From Ruminococcus sp. (GTDB lineage Bacteria; Bacillota; Clostridia; Oscillospirales; Ruminococcaceae), in NCBI GenBank assembly GCA_017558505.1, contig JAFYUM010000020.1:1-44094 (forward strand): a stretch of 44,094 nt of DNA. Direction: 5' to 3'. Below the pieces are notes generated by a model. That model was given only the letters and a program-made list of their open reading frames with translations, was not told where the DNA came from and ran no database searches. Below, one piece after another: positions 17,520 to 25,919 of the stretch. Both the position numbers and the translations under genes were made by a program. Within the stretch, counting starts at the first letter, position 1. Each line of letters begins with the position of its first letter.

Positions 17520-17534
17520 AGAGGAATGGTTTAA

Positions 17535-17567
17535 GATATGATAAAGCTTTTAGGAAGAGGAAATGAT
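17535..17567 (+). repeat. 33-bp direct repeat, copy 1 (start of a small membrane protein gene)
   Basis: Matches 18582-18614 with two mismatches. It includes an ATG at 17538 and codes MIKLLGRGND, then stops after 13 codons at 17579. The second copy starts the intact gene at 18585. The two copies flank the hypothetical gene at 17570 and the GNAT gene at 18076. Confidence 0.85.
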
Positions 17568-17569
17568 AA

Positions 17570-18061
17570 ATGCTGCTGATAAATTATGATTTCTATGATG
17601 TATATGCATATATTGTGAATTTTCGAAGTTTTCCAGAAAAATTCAAGAATTATCTGATACCGACAGAGCAGATTATTAGTTATATGAATGCTCCGATAAA
17701 AAATGAGCTTGATAATAATACAATCAGAAAAATTATCAGACCATTTTACAACAGCGGAGATAGTATGCTGTGGGTAACAGTTGACAATATCTATACAGCA
17801 AACCTATGCATTATAAAGCATATTTCGTATTATAGCATACTTTCAGCAATATTTGAAGAAATGCTGCGTGTTTACGAAAATGAACAGCAATTCGTACAGC
17901 TTTGTGATGCAGTACATAATATCCCTTTAATTTTAGCGGATGCAAAAAAGCCCGAAAAGGTAATTAAAATAATGATAAAGGAATACAGAGAAAATTATAA
18001 CCGTGATTTTCTTGTAGATGAATTAAAGAAATTAAAAGTATCTAACCGTGTAAACAGATGA
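17570..18061 (+). CDS. Hypothetical protein
   Basis: 163 residues, soluble and helical. Opens MLLINYDFYDVYAYIVNFRS, with a central TVDNIYTANLCIIKHISYYS and a basic C-terminal helix (EYRENYNRDFLVDELKKLK). No signal peptide and no recognised domain. The ribosome site GGAAGAGG lies in the 33-bp repeat. It sits between the two repeat copies together with the next GNAT gene. Confidence 0.6.
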   Translation: MLLINYDFYDVYAYIVNFRSFPEKFKNYLIPTEQIISYMNAPIKNELDNNTIRKIIRPFYNSGDSMLWVTVDNIYTANLCIIKHISYYSILSAIFEEMLRVYENEQQFVQLCDAVHNIPLILADAKKPEKVIKIMIKEYRENYNRDFLVDELKKLKVSNRVNR

Positions 18062-18075
18062 AATGGAGAAATATT

Positions 18076-18588
18076 ATGAAAATAAGACCATTTATATTAA
18101 ATCGTGACTTTGATAAAATCAAAAATTGGATTCCAGATGAGAGAACGCACGCTATGTGGTGTGCCAATCGTCTTGAATATCCCTTGAATAAGGTGAATTT
18201 TACAGCTATAATGACAGAGATATGGAAAGAATACGGAGATATTCCTCATGTTGCAGTTGATGATAGCAACGAAATAATAGGCTTTTTCTGTTATTCCTTA
18301 AATTCCGATGCTAATGAGGGAATGTTGAAATTCATAATGGTAGACCTTGCACAACGTGGGAAAGGAATCGGAAAAACTATGATTCGGCTTGCCCTTGAAT
18401 ATGCGTTTGATATTACAAAAGCAGATGCTGTTCACCTCAATGTATTTACAGAAAATGAAAGAGCAAAGAAATGTTATGAAAGTGTTGGTTTTGCAGACAG
18501 ATACACAGACGCTGACGTATTTGCCTATAAAGATGAATTGTGGGGTAGATGTAATATGATTATAAAAAAGGAATTGTTTGAGATATGA
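18076..18588 (+). CDS. GNAT-family N-acetyltransferase
   Basis: 170 residues from the ATG at 18076, which has AAATGGAGAAATATT before it; an in-frame ATG at 18058 has no good site. It shows the GNAT acetyl-CoA loop QRGKGIGKTM after the FIMVDLA strand, and the C-terminal block LNVFTENERAKKCYESVGF. The tail MIIKKELFEI matches the RimJ/RimL-like group. Its stop overlaps the start of the 53-residue membrane protein gene (ATGA). It resembles the GNAT protein at 9510 in build but is clearly diverged. Confidence 0.87.
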   Translation: MKIRPFILNRDFDKIKNWIPDERTHAMWCANRLEYPLNKVNFTAIMTEIWKEYGDIPHVAVDDSNEIIGFFCYSLNSDANEGMLKFIMVDLAQRGKGIGKTMIRLALEYAFDITKADAVHLNVFTENERAKKCYESVGFADRYTDADVFAYKDELWGRCNMIIKKELFEI

Positions 18589-18746
18589 TAAGGCTTTTAG
18601 GAAAAGGAAATGATTTATACACAGAAAGCGGCAGAATAACCAAATCAGGATATATTGTATTGGTTATTTCAACTATATTCGGACTTGCTTGTTTTTTGAC
18701 AGGCAGGGAGATTTATGGCAGAATATTGAAAAATAAGGCTGATTAA
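18585..18746 (+). CDS. Small single-span membrane protein (53 residues)
   Basis: MIRLLGKGNDLYTESGRITK is followed by one membrane segment (YIVLVISTIFGLACFLTG) and a basic tail RILKNKAD. The start overlaps the stop of the GNAT gene by four bases. The first 10 codons are duplicated at 17538. The 3' flank to 18879 holds only an 11-codon GTG frame with a fair ribosome site (18773) and no recognisable gene. Confidence 0.6.
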   Translation: MIRLLGKGNDLYTESGRITKSGYIVLVISTIFGLACFLTGREIYGRILKNKAD

Positions 18747-18879
18747 TCAGTTTGAAAAGGGAGTTGAAATTGTGATAAAACGAGATAACTACTCAGCGCA
18801 GTTATAAAGACAGCAAATGTACTGAGTAACAGCTGTCAGACTGCACTTTATGAATTTACTAATAAAGGAGTAGTTTAAA

Positions 18880-19641
18880 ATGAATACAAGCGAATTATTA
18901 AACAAATGGAAACAGGAAGAAGAAAAGGCAAAAATCATAGGTTGGGATTTCAGTTATATTGAGGGCAAATTTAACTCCGACGAAGATTCGCTACCGTGGA
19001 ACTATGAAGCTGTTATAAAGCGATATATGCGTGATAATCATCGAATACTTGACATAGACACAGGGGGAGGGGAGTTTCTGCTATCTTTGGAGCATCCCTA
19101 TCAGCTTACAAGTGCAACGGAGGGTTATTCTCCTAATGTTGAGTTGTGCAGAAATAAGCTTGGCAGTCTTGGCATTGATTTTCACGAAATGAGTGAATAT
19201 TCAAAAATGCCATTTGCGGATTCAGGATTTGATGTGGTTATTAACCGTCACGGACGCTATGACGCAAACGAGATATACCGCATACTAAAGCCGAACGGTC
19301 TGTTTATAACTCAACAAGTCGGCGAGGATAATGACCATGAACTTGTGGAAATGCTTTTGCCTGATTGTGAGAAATCTTTTTCAGGGCATAATCTGAAATC
19401 GCAGATTGAACTCTTTGAAAAAGCAGGATTTACAATATTGGAGCAGGGTGAGGCGTATCGTCCTATAACTTTTTATGCCACAGCGGCACTTGTATGGTTT
19501 GCTAAAATTATTGAGTGGGAATTTGTTGATTTCTCTGTTGACCGTTGTTTTGCCAAACTGCTTGAAGTAGAAAAAGAGATTGTAAAGAATGGCTTTGTCT
19601 GCGGAAATATTCATAGGTTTTATTTTGTTGCAAAGAAATAA
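18880..19641 (+). CDS. Class I SAM-dependent methyltransferase
   Basis: 253 residues. Motif I is ILDIDTGGGEFL (residues about 56-67). The acidic motif II region is ATEGYSPNV, and FDVVINRHGRYDANEIYRIL with KPNGLFITQQVG gives motifs IV-VI of Methyltransf_11-type enzymes. The N-terminal helix KWKQEEEKAKIIGWDFSYIE is common in uncharacterised small-molecule methyltransferases of Firmicutes. Substrate unknown. AAAGGAG site at 18867. 23 bases to the next gene. Confidence 0.87.
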   Translation: MNTSELLNKWKQEEEKAKIIGWDFSYIEGKFNSDEDSLPWNYEAVIKRYMRDNHRILDIDTGGGEFLLSLEHPYQLTSATEGYSPNVELCRNKLGSLGIDFHEMSEYSKMPFADSGFDVVINRHGRYDANEIYRILKPNGLFITQQVGEDNDHELVEMLLPDCEKSFSGHNLKSQIELFEKAGFTILEQGEAYRPITFYATAALVWFAKIIEWEFVDFSVDRCFAKLLEVEKEIVKNGFVCGNIHRFYFVAKK

Positions 19642-19664
19642 TAGTATGCTGAAAGGAGCAAAAA

Positions 19665-20108
19665 ATGATATACACAAAACTAACCCAAAAAGCAATGCAG
19701 ATAGCGTATGCGGCACATCATGGACAGACTGACTGCAATGGTATGCCGTATGTATTTCACCCATATCATTTAGCGGAACAAATGGACGACGAGATTTCAT
19801 GCTGTGTTGCCCTGCTCCACGACGTAGCGGAGGATACAGAAGTTACACTTGACGAACTTGCAAAGAATTTTCCGCAGGAGGTAATTGAAGCCTTAAAGCT
19901 TCTGACCCATGAAAAAGATACGGATTATTTTGAATATGTCCGCAGAATAAAGGATAATCCTACTGCAAAAAAGGTTAAGCTTGCTGATTTAGCACACAAT
20001 ATGGACAGGAGCAGAATTGTTGACAGTTCCGCTGTATCTGCTGAAAAGCTGAATAAATGGGATGAAAAGTATGGCAAAGCTATGGAGATTTTAACGAGAG
20101 AAATTTAA
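19665..20108 (+). CDS. HD-domain phosphohydrolase (small SpoT/MESH1-like)
   Basis: 147 residues. Metal-binding HD signature: His in AAHHGQTDCNG, FHPYHLAEQM, then the HD pair in CVALLHDVAEDTEVTL and the last Asp in KLADLAHNMDRSR. This is the hydrolase half of (p)ppGpp hydrolases without a synthetase domain, so a small alarmone hydrolase or a nucleotide phosphohydrolase is likely. AAAGGAG site at 19655. Cytoplasmic. Confidence 0.83.
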   Translation: MIYTKLTQKAMQIAYAAHHGQTDCNGMPYVFHPYHLAEQMDDEISCCVALLHDVAEDTEVTLDELAKNFPQEVIEALKLLTHEKDTDYFEYVRRIKDNPTAKKVKLADLAHNMDRSRIVDSSAVSAEKLNKWDEKYGKAMEILTREI

Positions 20109-20129
20109 AAGTATTACAGGAGAAAAATA

Positions 20130-20603
20130 ATGAAATTAATATTTAAACAACGTATGTTCTCATGGTTTGACAGTTACGATATATATGATGAGTCCGGAAA
20201 TACCGTGTTTGTCGTCAAGGGACAGCTTTCATGGGGACATTTACTCAAAATCTACGACGCATATGGAAATGAAGTTGGTAGTGTAAAGGAGAAAATACTG
20301 ACGTTACTTCCAAAATTTGAAATGTATCTTGAGCAGAAATATGTCGGTTGTATAAGCAAAGAGTTTTCTTTGTTCATTCCAAAATACAATATTGATTACA
20401 ACGGCTGGCATGTTGAGGGTAACTGGTTTGAATGGGATTATAATATCGTTGATTATACAGGGCAGAGTGTTGCCAGTGTTTCAAAGGAAATTTGGAAATT
20501 GACTGATACATATGTAATTGATATTTATAATCAGCAGGACGCAATTTACGCACTTATGCTTGTTATTGCTATTGATGCGGAGAAGTGTTCCAGGGATAAT
20601 TAA
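20130..20603 (+). CDS. LURP-one-related family protein
   Basis: 157 residues. The LURP-one (tubby-like beta-barrel) pattern is clear: FKQRMFSWFDSYDIYDESGN, FVVKGQLSWGHLLKIYDAYG, then VASVSKEIWKLTDTYVIDI and a hydrophobic last helix (ALMLVIAIDAE). The function of bacterial members is unknown. AGGAGA site. The gene appears essentially complete, but the truncated istA on the other strand begins within its last codons, so a few terminal residues may have been changed by the insertion or deletion. Confidence 0.82.
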   Translation: MKLIFKQRMFSWFDSYDIYDESGNTVFVVKGQLSWGHLLKIYDAYGNEVGSVKEKILTLLPKFEMYLEQKYVGCISKEFSLFIPKYNIDYNGWHVEGNWFEWDYNIVDYTGQSVASVSKEIWKLTDTYVIDIYNQQDAIYALMLVIAIDAEKCSRDN

Positions 20604-21503
20604 AGCTAGATGTATCCATCTGCTATTGCAATTTTCAGCCATTTCTCCGACAGTCATACTCTGCCCCGGAATCTTGTGGCTTCTGTACTTTTTACAGTAT
20701 TCAAGCAATTTTTCATTAAGTTCCTCTATTGTGGAAATATTGGGAATTGGTACAAAGAAATTTCTTCTGACAAGTCCCATAAGTCCTTCTACAAGACCTT
20801 TTTCATGTCCCTGTGCAGGATTGCAGAACACTGGCTTGAACGAATAATGAGCTGACAGAGCAAAATATTTATCAGTTGCTTTTGCATGATGTCCGAATCC
20901 TTCTTTAACTGCTACACGAGCATTATCAAATACGATTTTCTGCGGAGTTCCTCCGAAATGTTCAAGTCCTTTTACGATTCCTTCAAGGAAGCTTTCTTCA
21001 TTCTGACGATAAAATGCAGTAACAAATATATTTCCGCTGTAGCATTCTCGCATGCACCATATCTGTATCTTTTGTTTTATACCTGCAAGAATAATAGTCG
21101 CTTCACCCCAGTCAACCTGTATTGCTTCGGCTGGCTCGTATGACAGCGGTATGAACACATTATTCACCTTACAACGAAGCTCTGCTACTGCACGCCTTAC
21201 AGAAGCTTCACAGCCTTCGAATCCATATTCATCTACCAATCGCTCAAATATCTTATGAGCTGTATGATGTTGCTTACTGGGAGCATTCTTTTCAGACTCT
21301 ATACATTCGATAATAAATGCCTTGACTTCATCAGTTATGATATCATTTTTCCTGCTGCTTCCTGCTTTGCGTTCCCATGGGACTGTTTGTCCTTCCCAGT
21401 ATTTCTTGACGGTATTTCGTGATACCCCAAGTATCTTCGCTACATTGCGCTGACTGAGCTCTGTGTGTTCATGAAAATATCTGATCTTTTCATAGATCTC
21501 CAT
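20604..21503 (-). pseudogene. istA: IS21-family transposase IstA, 3'-truncated
   Basis: About 300 codons from the preferred start at 21503 (AAAGGAGTGG before it). Helix-turn-helix ELSQRNVAKILGVSRNTVKK near the N-terminus. The DDE catalytic core is visible as AIQVDWGEATI, KIVFDNARVAVKEG and GHEKGLVEGLMGLVRRNFFV. The reading frame runs through TVGEMAENCN and then into antisense of the LURP-one gene, so the C-terminal third of IstA and the whole istB gene are missing. A left-end repeat lies upstream at 21574-21625. The copy cannot transpose by itself. Confidence 0.85.
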
Positions 21504-21573
21504 TGCTATTGCCACTCCTTTATACTCTTGCATAAAAAGTTCTTTATCTTATTATACAGGATTTTTTCTTCTT

Positions 21574-21625
21574 TGTGGCTCATTTTTTTATTATCATTTT
21601 CATCCTTTTTGGCTCACTTTTATTT
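21574..21625. repeat. IS21-type terminal repeats of the istA element
   Basis: TTGTGGCTCATTTTTTT (around 21574) and TTTTGGCTCACTTTTA (around 21608) are direct repeats upstream of istA, as expected for the multiple transposase-binding sites at IS21 ends. Sequence differs from the 61-bp repeat at 21751, so two different IS21-like elements are involved. Confidence 0.6.
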
Positions 21626-21750
21626 TAGCATACATACGTTAGCTATGATTATATTCAAACTTCTCAATCTGACAGGTTTGCTTCTTTTAATTCTCATCGT
21701 AGTTGATACCAACGAGGAGAATATCGCCTCCATAACCTGAAATAGCGTCG

Positions 21751-21811
21751 CAGTAGCGGAACGAGTGGGCAAAAGTACCGTGCAAAGTGGGCAGTCGCTG
21801 CGGGATATACA
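21751..21811. repeat. 61-bp inverted repeat, left copy (IS21-like end)
   Basis: Reverse complement of 32641-32701 with one mismatch. It contains spaced GTGGGCA direct repeats (GAGTGGGCAAAAG, AAGTGGGCAGTCG), the style of an IS21 end with multiple binding sites. It lies 12 bases past the stop of the PL11 lyase gene. Confidence 0.8.
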
Positions 21812-21823
21812 GTATGGAAGTAT

Positions 21824-24487
21824 TCAATTATTTTGGGGGAGTGATGAAATAATTCCTGCATCAAGTTTTTGAATTGCTATAGCATCAGATGTTGTAATTC
21901 CATCGCCTACATTATGTACATCAGCATTTTTCTTGCCCTGTTCAGTCAATGTGTATTTATCGGAATTTGATATGTACTGGAAAATAGCTGCTGCATCGGC
22001 AATTGTAACCTTGCTGTCACAGTTTGCGTCACCGTAACGAACGTTTGTCTGAGGTGGCTGTGTAGGCTGAGTTGTAGGCTGTGTTGTAGCCTGCTCATTA
22101 GCTGCTGCTGCGAATACTGTATAGTTTACAACATTTCCTGTCATATTGTTGTTTCCGAGAACAACTTTTTCGCCCTGATTAATAGTTTTCTTATATACTG
22201 AGAATACTACGTCATTGCTTGTTTCAGCTGTCATATCAGTTTTTGTCCAGCTGCCGAGCCAAGAGGGAACATTGTTTTCAGTTTCAACTCTTGTATCAAG
22301 GAAGATGTAGACATCTGTCTTTGTACCTGCTGTAAATTCAGCAAGGTCGCCTGTTGCATTTTTTGAATCACAGGCTGTAAGAAGTGATTCCGCACCATTG
22401 AGCTGTGCGGGGAACTTTGTATAAGTATAATCTCTGTCACCGAATACAAGACCGCCCTGTGAAGCTGTAACTATCTTCCAATCAGCTGCATTGTCAGTAT
22501 CCTTAACACTTATATTAGTGATGTATTTACCCTGCTGAACAGAAGGATTTGTAGGAGCCTGTGTGGGAGCCTGTGTGGGAGCCTGTGTAGGTGCCTCTGT
22601 AGTAGGAGGCGTTGTGGGATTCTGTGAAGGAGGAGTTGTTGAACCATTGATTGTTACAGCAGGTCTTTCGGGAAGCTCTTCATCAGAACCGAGGTAGAAG
22701 CTTGGATGTGCAGGCTGATTGTAGCAGTTCTGTTCACCTGCCACCTGCGTACGGTACTGCACATCGTGCATAAGTGTTGTAAGACGAGTGTTTGTTGTAT
22801 ACTTTGTATTATAAATTCGGAGATATTTGCTGTCAGAAGTTCTTACAACAAGTTCCTCACGCCAATCACCCATAATATCTGCTGCAAGACCTGGGTTGTT
22901 CTTTGAACCGTTATTAGCCGAACATCCGTCAGCTGTAAGAAGTCTGTTAATCTTTCCGCTGTCTGTAAAGTCATCAATCTTTGTACCGTCGAGGATTTCA
23001 CGCTCAAGGTCGCCGTCCCAGTAGATCATAAAGTTCTGAGCAGGCTTAGTTGTGGAAATAGTCTTACCTGTGCCGTCGAAAATATCATTGCCTGTTGCAC
23101 CCCAGAATTCAGCTCCGGGGTTTTTTGAATATATGTTGCCGCAGCAGGCTCTACCTGTATCCTGCGATCCATTTATGTGGAATATATTCTGGCCTGTTTT
23201 TGCGTCAATGAGAGAAAGACCGTAAGGACTGTTTTCGTGGCACATCCACAGTTCAAGACCGTTTCTGTCGGGAATAAAATCACCAAGGTGCATAGCGTCG
23301 CCATGTCCCTGATTGTTACACCACAGAATCTTTCCGTTATCGTCAAGACAGGTTGAACCGAGTACAAGCTCCTGTTTACCGTCACCGTCAACATCGGCAG
23401 GCATACAGTTGTGGTTACCATTGTGGTAGCCCTTCTTAGCGTCGTTGCCTGAGTCGTACTTCCAACGCTCAACAAGCTTTTTATCAACAACATCATATGC
23501 AACAACAGTCATACGTGTGTAGTAACCTCTGTTTGAAACAGCTGAAGGTTTCTGACCGTCAAGATATACAACAGCACCATTGAAACGGTCAACACGGTTA
23601 CCGTAGTTATCACCCCAATCGCTTACCTTGCCTCTGGGGAATGCGTATTCAACAGTATCAAGTGCCTTACCTGTAGCACCCTCGAAAAGAGTGTAGTACT
23701 CAGGACCGTCTAAAACATATCCCTTGCTGTTTCGGTAGTTCTTGGAACCGTCGCCGATAACCTTACCTGTACCGTCCTTAGTACCGTCAGCTGTCTTACA
23801 AGTCATTTCAGCCTTACCGTCGCAGTCGAAGTCAGCAACGAGGAACTGAGTGTAGTGAGCGCCTGCACGGATATTTCTTCCTAGGTCAACTCTCCAAAGC
23901 TGCTTTCCTGAAAGTGTGTAGCAGTCGATGTAAACATTGCCTGTGTCGCCGTCCTGTGAGTTATCCTTCTGGTTTGAAGGGTCCCACTTTACGAAAATTT
24001 CGTATGTACCGTCACCGTCAACGTCACCAACGGAGCAGTCGTTTGCACTGTATGTGCAGCCTGAACCCTTAGGAATGTTGAGGGGAATATCGAAGTAATC
24101 TTTATTTGAAACAAGACTGCAATTCTCGGAGTTTACTACCTTGCCGCCTGCAATATAGTCAACTCTGTACTTTGAACTGCTGCTGCCGCCCTTGTCGAGA
24201 TAGCAGGTAGCCTGTCCTGTTTTACTTGTATAAATAAGCTCGTTTCCACGGTAAAGCTTGAATTCTGCATCATCAGCGTCATTAGCAAGAAATCTCCAGC
24301 TAACAAGCATACCGTTGCCTGTGTTTATTGCAGAAATTCCTCTGTTAAGGTATTCCACAACATTTTTTCCTGTACCGTATTTAGCTGCGGCAGACATTGT
24401 CTGTGAAGCGGCAGGAACTACAAGACTTGTTGCAGCTGTCAGAACTGACATAGCCGCTGCGGCTGTACGCTTAAATTTGTTGTTCAT
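21824..24487 (-). CDS. Rhamnogalacturonan lyase (PL11) with linker, accessory module and dockerin
   Basis: 887 residues. Signal peptide about 1-35 (AASQTMSAAA). Residues about 38-640 are the PL11 beta-propeller: YLNRGISAINTGNGMLVSWR, DVDGDGTYEIFVKWDPSNQK, and repeated Asp-rich calcium loops such as VADFDCDGKAEM and PADVDGDGKQELVL. About 650-690 is a Pro/Thr-rich linker (APTQ repeats). About 695-805 is an accessory module of unknown family, possibly sugar-binding. A second short Pro/Thr linker leads to a dockerin at about 822-880 (DANCDSKVTIADAA and GDGITTSDAIAI). PL11 enzymes cut the rhamnogalacturonan I backbone by elimination. The dockerin differs from those in the first three dockerin genes. 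GGGAGG precedes the start. Divergent from the AraC gene. Confidence 0.93.
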   Translation of the reverse strand: MNNKFKRTAAAAMSVLTAATSLVVPAASQTMSAAAKYGTGKNVVEYLNRGISAINTGNGMLVSWRFLANDADDAEFKLYRGNELIYTSKTGQATCYLDKGGSSSSKYRVDYIAGGKVVNSENCSLVSNKDYFDIPLNIPKGSGCTYSANDCSVGDVDGDGTYEIFVKWDPSNQKDNSQDGDTGNVYIDCYTLSGKQLWRVDLGRNIRAGAHYTQFLVADFDCDGKAEMTCKTADGTKDGTGKVIGDGSKNYRNSKGYVLDGPEYYTLFEGATGKALDTVEYAFPRGKVSDWGDNYGNRVDRFNGAVVYLDGQKPSAVSNRGYYTRMTVVAYDVVDKKLVERWKYDSGNDAKKGYHNGNHNCMPADVDGDGKQELVLGSTCLDDNGKILWCNNQGHGDAMHLGDFIPDRNGLELWMCHENSPYGLSLIDAKTGQNIFHINGSQDTGRACCGNIYSKNPGAEFWGATGNDIFDGTGKTISTTKPAQNFMIYWDGDLEREILDGTKIDDFTDSGKINRLLTADGCSANNGSKNNPGLAADIMGDWREELVVRTSDSKYLRIYNTKYTTNTRLTTLMHDVQYRTQVAGEQNCYNQPAHPSFYLGSDEELPERPAVTINGSTTPPSQNPTTPPTTEAPTQAPTQAPTQAPTNPSVQQGKYITNISVKDTDNAADWKIVTASQGGLVFGDRDYTYTKFPAQLNGAESLLTACDSKNATGDLAEFTAGTKTDVYIFLDTRVETENNVPSWLGSWTKTDMTAETSNDVVFSVYKKTINQGEKVVLGNNNMTGNVVNYTVFAAAANEQATTQPTTQPTQPPQTNVRYGDANCDSKVTIADAAAIFQYISNSDKYTLTEQGKKNADVHNVGDGITTSDAIAIQKLDAGIISSLPQNN

Positions 24488-24519
24488 AAAAATGACCTCC
24501 CAAAATTAATTTTTCTACC

Positions 24520-24572
24520 AAAAATACATAAAGTGGATTATATGTGCAGTTAATATCCTCTTATGTATTTTT
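24520..24572. promoter_or_regulatory. 12-bp inverted repeat in the leader of the PL11 gene
   Basis: AAAAATACATAA (24520-24531) and TTATGTATTTTT (24561-24572) are perfect complements, 29 bases apart, between the PL11 promoter and its ribosome site. Could be an RNA hairpin or a protein-binding site, for example for the divergent AraC protein. Confidence 0.55.
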
Positions 24573-24626
24573 GATAAAGGTTGATTGATATAATTCCTTA
24601 ATGATTTCTTCATATTTTCTGTCTAT

Positions 24627-24655
24627 ATTATAACCTGTTTACATGAAAAAAACAA
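24627..24655 (-). promoter_or_regulatory. Probable promoter of the PL11 gene
   Basis: Minus strand TTGTTT (24650-24655, weak), 17-base spacer, TATAAT (24627-24632), about 140 bases upstream of the start. A poor -35 box fits a promoter that needs an activator such as the neighbouring AraC protein. Confidence 0.55.
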
Positions 24656-24699
24656 TGATTTTTTTGTATCTTTTTATGATGAATTTGATTATCTTATCA

Positions 24700-24728
24700 T
24701 TGACAAACGGAAAAAATTAAGTTATAAT
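24700..24728 (+). promoter_or_regulatory. Sigma-A promoter of the AraC-family gene
   Basis: TTGACA (24700-24705), 17-base spacer, TATAAT (24723-24728): full consensus. Confidence 0.82.
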
Positions 24729-24767
24729 TAAAGTATGGATATTAAATGATACAAAAGGAGGCTTTTT

Positions 24768-25580
24768 ATGTATATTTCACTTGCAGGCTATCATTGGAAA
24801 CATGGTGCTGATTTTAAAATTGAACGAAAAGACGGCTATAACGGTATGCAGATTTTGCTTATTCAGACTCGTGCAAAAGTTGTAATATCAGGTGTTAACT
24901 ACGATATATTCCCTAATACCGCCATACTTCTTGATAACTCTGTACCCCATTGTTTGTATGCGGCAGGAGATGAATATATGGATGACTGGGTGCGTTTTCA
25001 GCTGTCCCGTGAGGAAAGGCAGGAAATGGAGAAAATAAATATACCTTTTAATATTCCTGTTTACCTCGATGAGGACGACACATTGGAACTTCTGATAAAG
25101 ACTGCCTGTCAGATGTTTGACAATGAAAATCTTGATAAAAAGCGAATTCAGCATAACTTGCTTATGGCTATGCTTCTGTATATAGGTGGAGTTGGCAAAA
25201 ACGCCCGTTCAGAGAAGAAAATCTCATATGAAGCGGAGTTGAAAAAGCTTCGTAAGGATATTTATGAAAATCCCGGACTTAAAATGTCAGCACCGATGAT
25301 TGCGAAAAAACTTAATTTATCTGTGGGTTACTTAAATAAAATATATAACGATTTATTCGGCACGTCTTATATGAAAGACGTATTTTCAAGCCGTATGGAG
25401 TATGCACAAACGCTGTTAGCAACAAGCGATAAGACGGTAAATGAAATTGCTGAGTTGTGCGGATATAATTCCTCGGAGCATTTTTCACGCTCATTTAAAA
25501 AATATAGCTGTATGTCGCCCTTACAGTACAGAAATACAGGGGGCAAACAAGGAACAACAACAGCTAAAAAGATAAAATGA
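24768..25580 (+). CDS. AraC-family transcriptional regulator
   Basis: 270 residues. N-terminal cupin-like sensor (about 1-100: SLAGYHWKHGADFKIERKDG, VVISGVNYDIFPNTAILL). The C-terminal pair of helix-turn-helix motifs (about 165-262) has MSAPMIAKKLNLSVGYLNKI and the AraC signature ATSDKTVNEIAELCGYNSSE, then HFSRSFKKYSCMSPLQYR. It is divergent from the PL11 gene with 280 bases between the starts, so control of rhamnogalacturonan use is likely by position. The ligand would be a rhamnose- or galacturonate-containing sugar (inference). AAAGGAGG site. Confidence 0.9.
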   Translation: MYISLAGYHWKHGADFKIERKDGYNGMQILLIQTRAKVVISGVNYDIFPNTAILLDNSVPHCLYAAGDEYMDDWVRFQLSREERQEMEKINIPFNIPVYLDEDDTLELLIKTACQMFDNENLDKKRIQHNLLMAMLLYIGGVGKNARSEKKISYEAELKKLRKDIYENPGLKMSAPMIAKKLNLSVGYLNKIYNDLFGTSYMKDVFSSRMEYAQTLLATSDKTVNEIAELCGYNSSEHFSRSFKKYSCMSPLQYRNTGGKQGTTTAKKIK

Positions 25581-25681
25581 TAGTAAAGACTAACTCTTAT
25601 TTTTAATTTATTCATATATATAGCTTTTATTTTTCGTTCATTTATGATATAATAAAAAAGTATACATTATTATATCAGGAG

Positions 25682-25915
25682 ATGAAAGCTATACTTCATA
25701 GTTTTCATGAATCAAAATTAGCTCAGGAATATTTAATACAAGGTTATATTGAGAGTTCTTTAACATGGAATTTAAATGATCGAATTGTAGATGAGGATAT
25801 AGTTCAGCAGATTTTTATGACATTAGCAGAAAAACAAGATGGAATTGAAAATGAAACATGGATAAAAAGCAATGAAATAGACAATTTTAAAGAATCTTTA
25901 AAAATAAAGTGGTGA
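25682..25915 (+). CDS. Small hypothetical protein
   Basis: 77 residues, acidic and helical (SKLAQEYLIQGYIESSLTWN, then VDEDIVQQIFMTLAEKQDGI). A TATAAT box at about 25648 lies upstream but its -35 is weak. The ribosome-like AGGAG directly abuts the ATG at 25682, which is unusually close; initiation may be elsewhere. No recognised family. Followed after four bases by the next gene. Confidence 0.5.
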   Translation: MKAILHSFHESKLAQEYLIQGYIESSLTWNLNDRIVDEDIVQQIFMTLAEKQDGIENETWIKSNEIDNFKESLKIKW

Positions 25916-25919
25916 ATTT

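Noticed and set aside
22231..23505. Antisense open frames inside the PL11 gene
   Set aside because: These are shadows of a well-supported coding frame with clear domain content.
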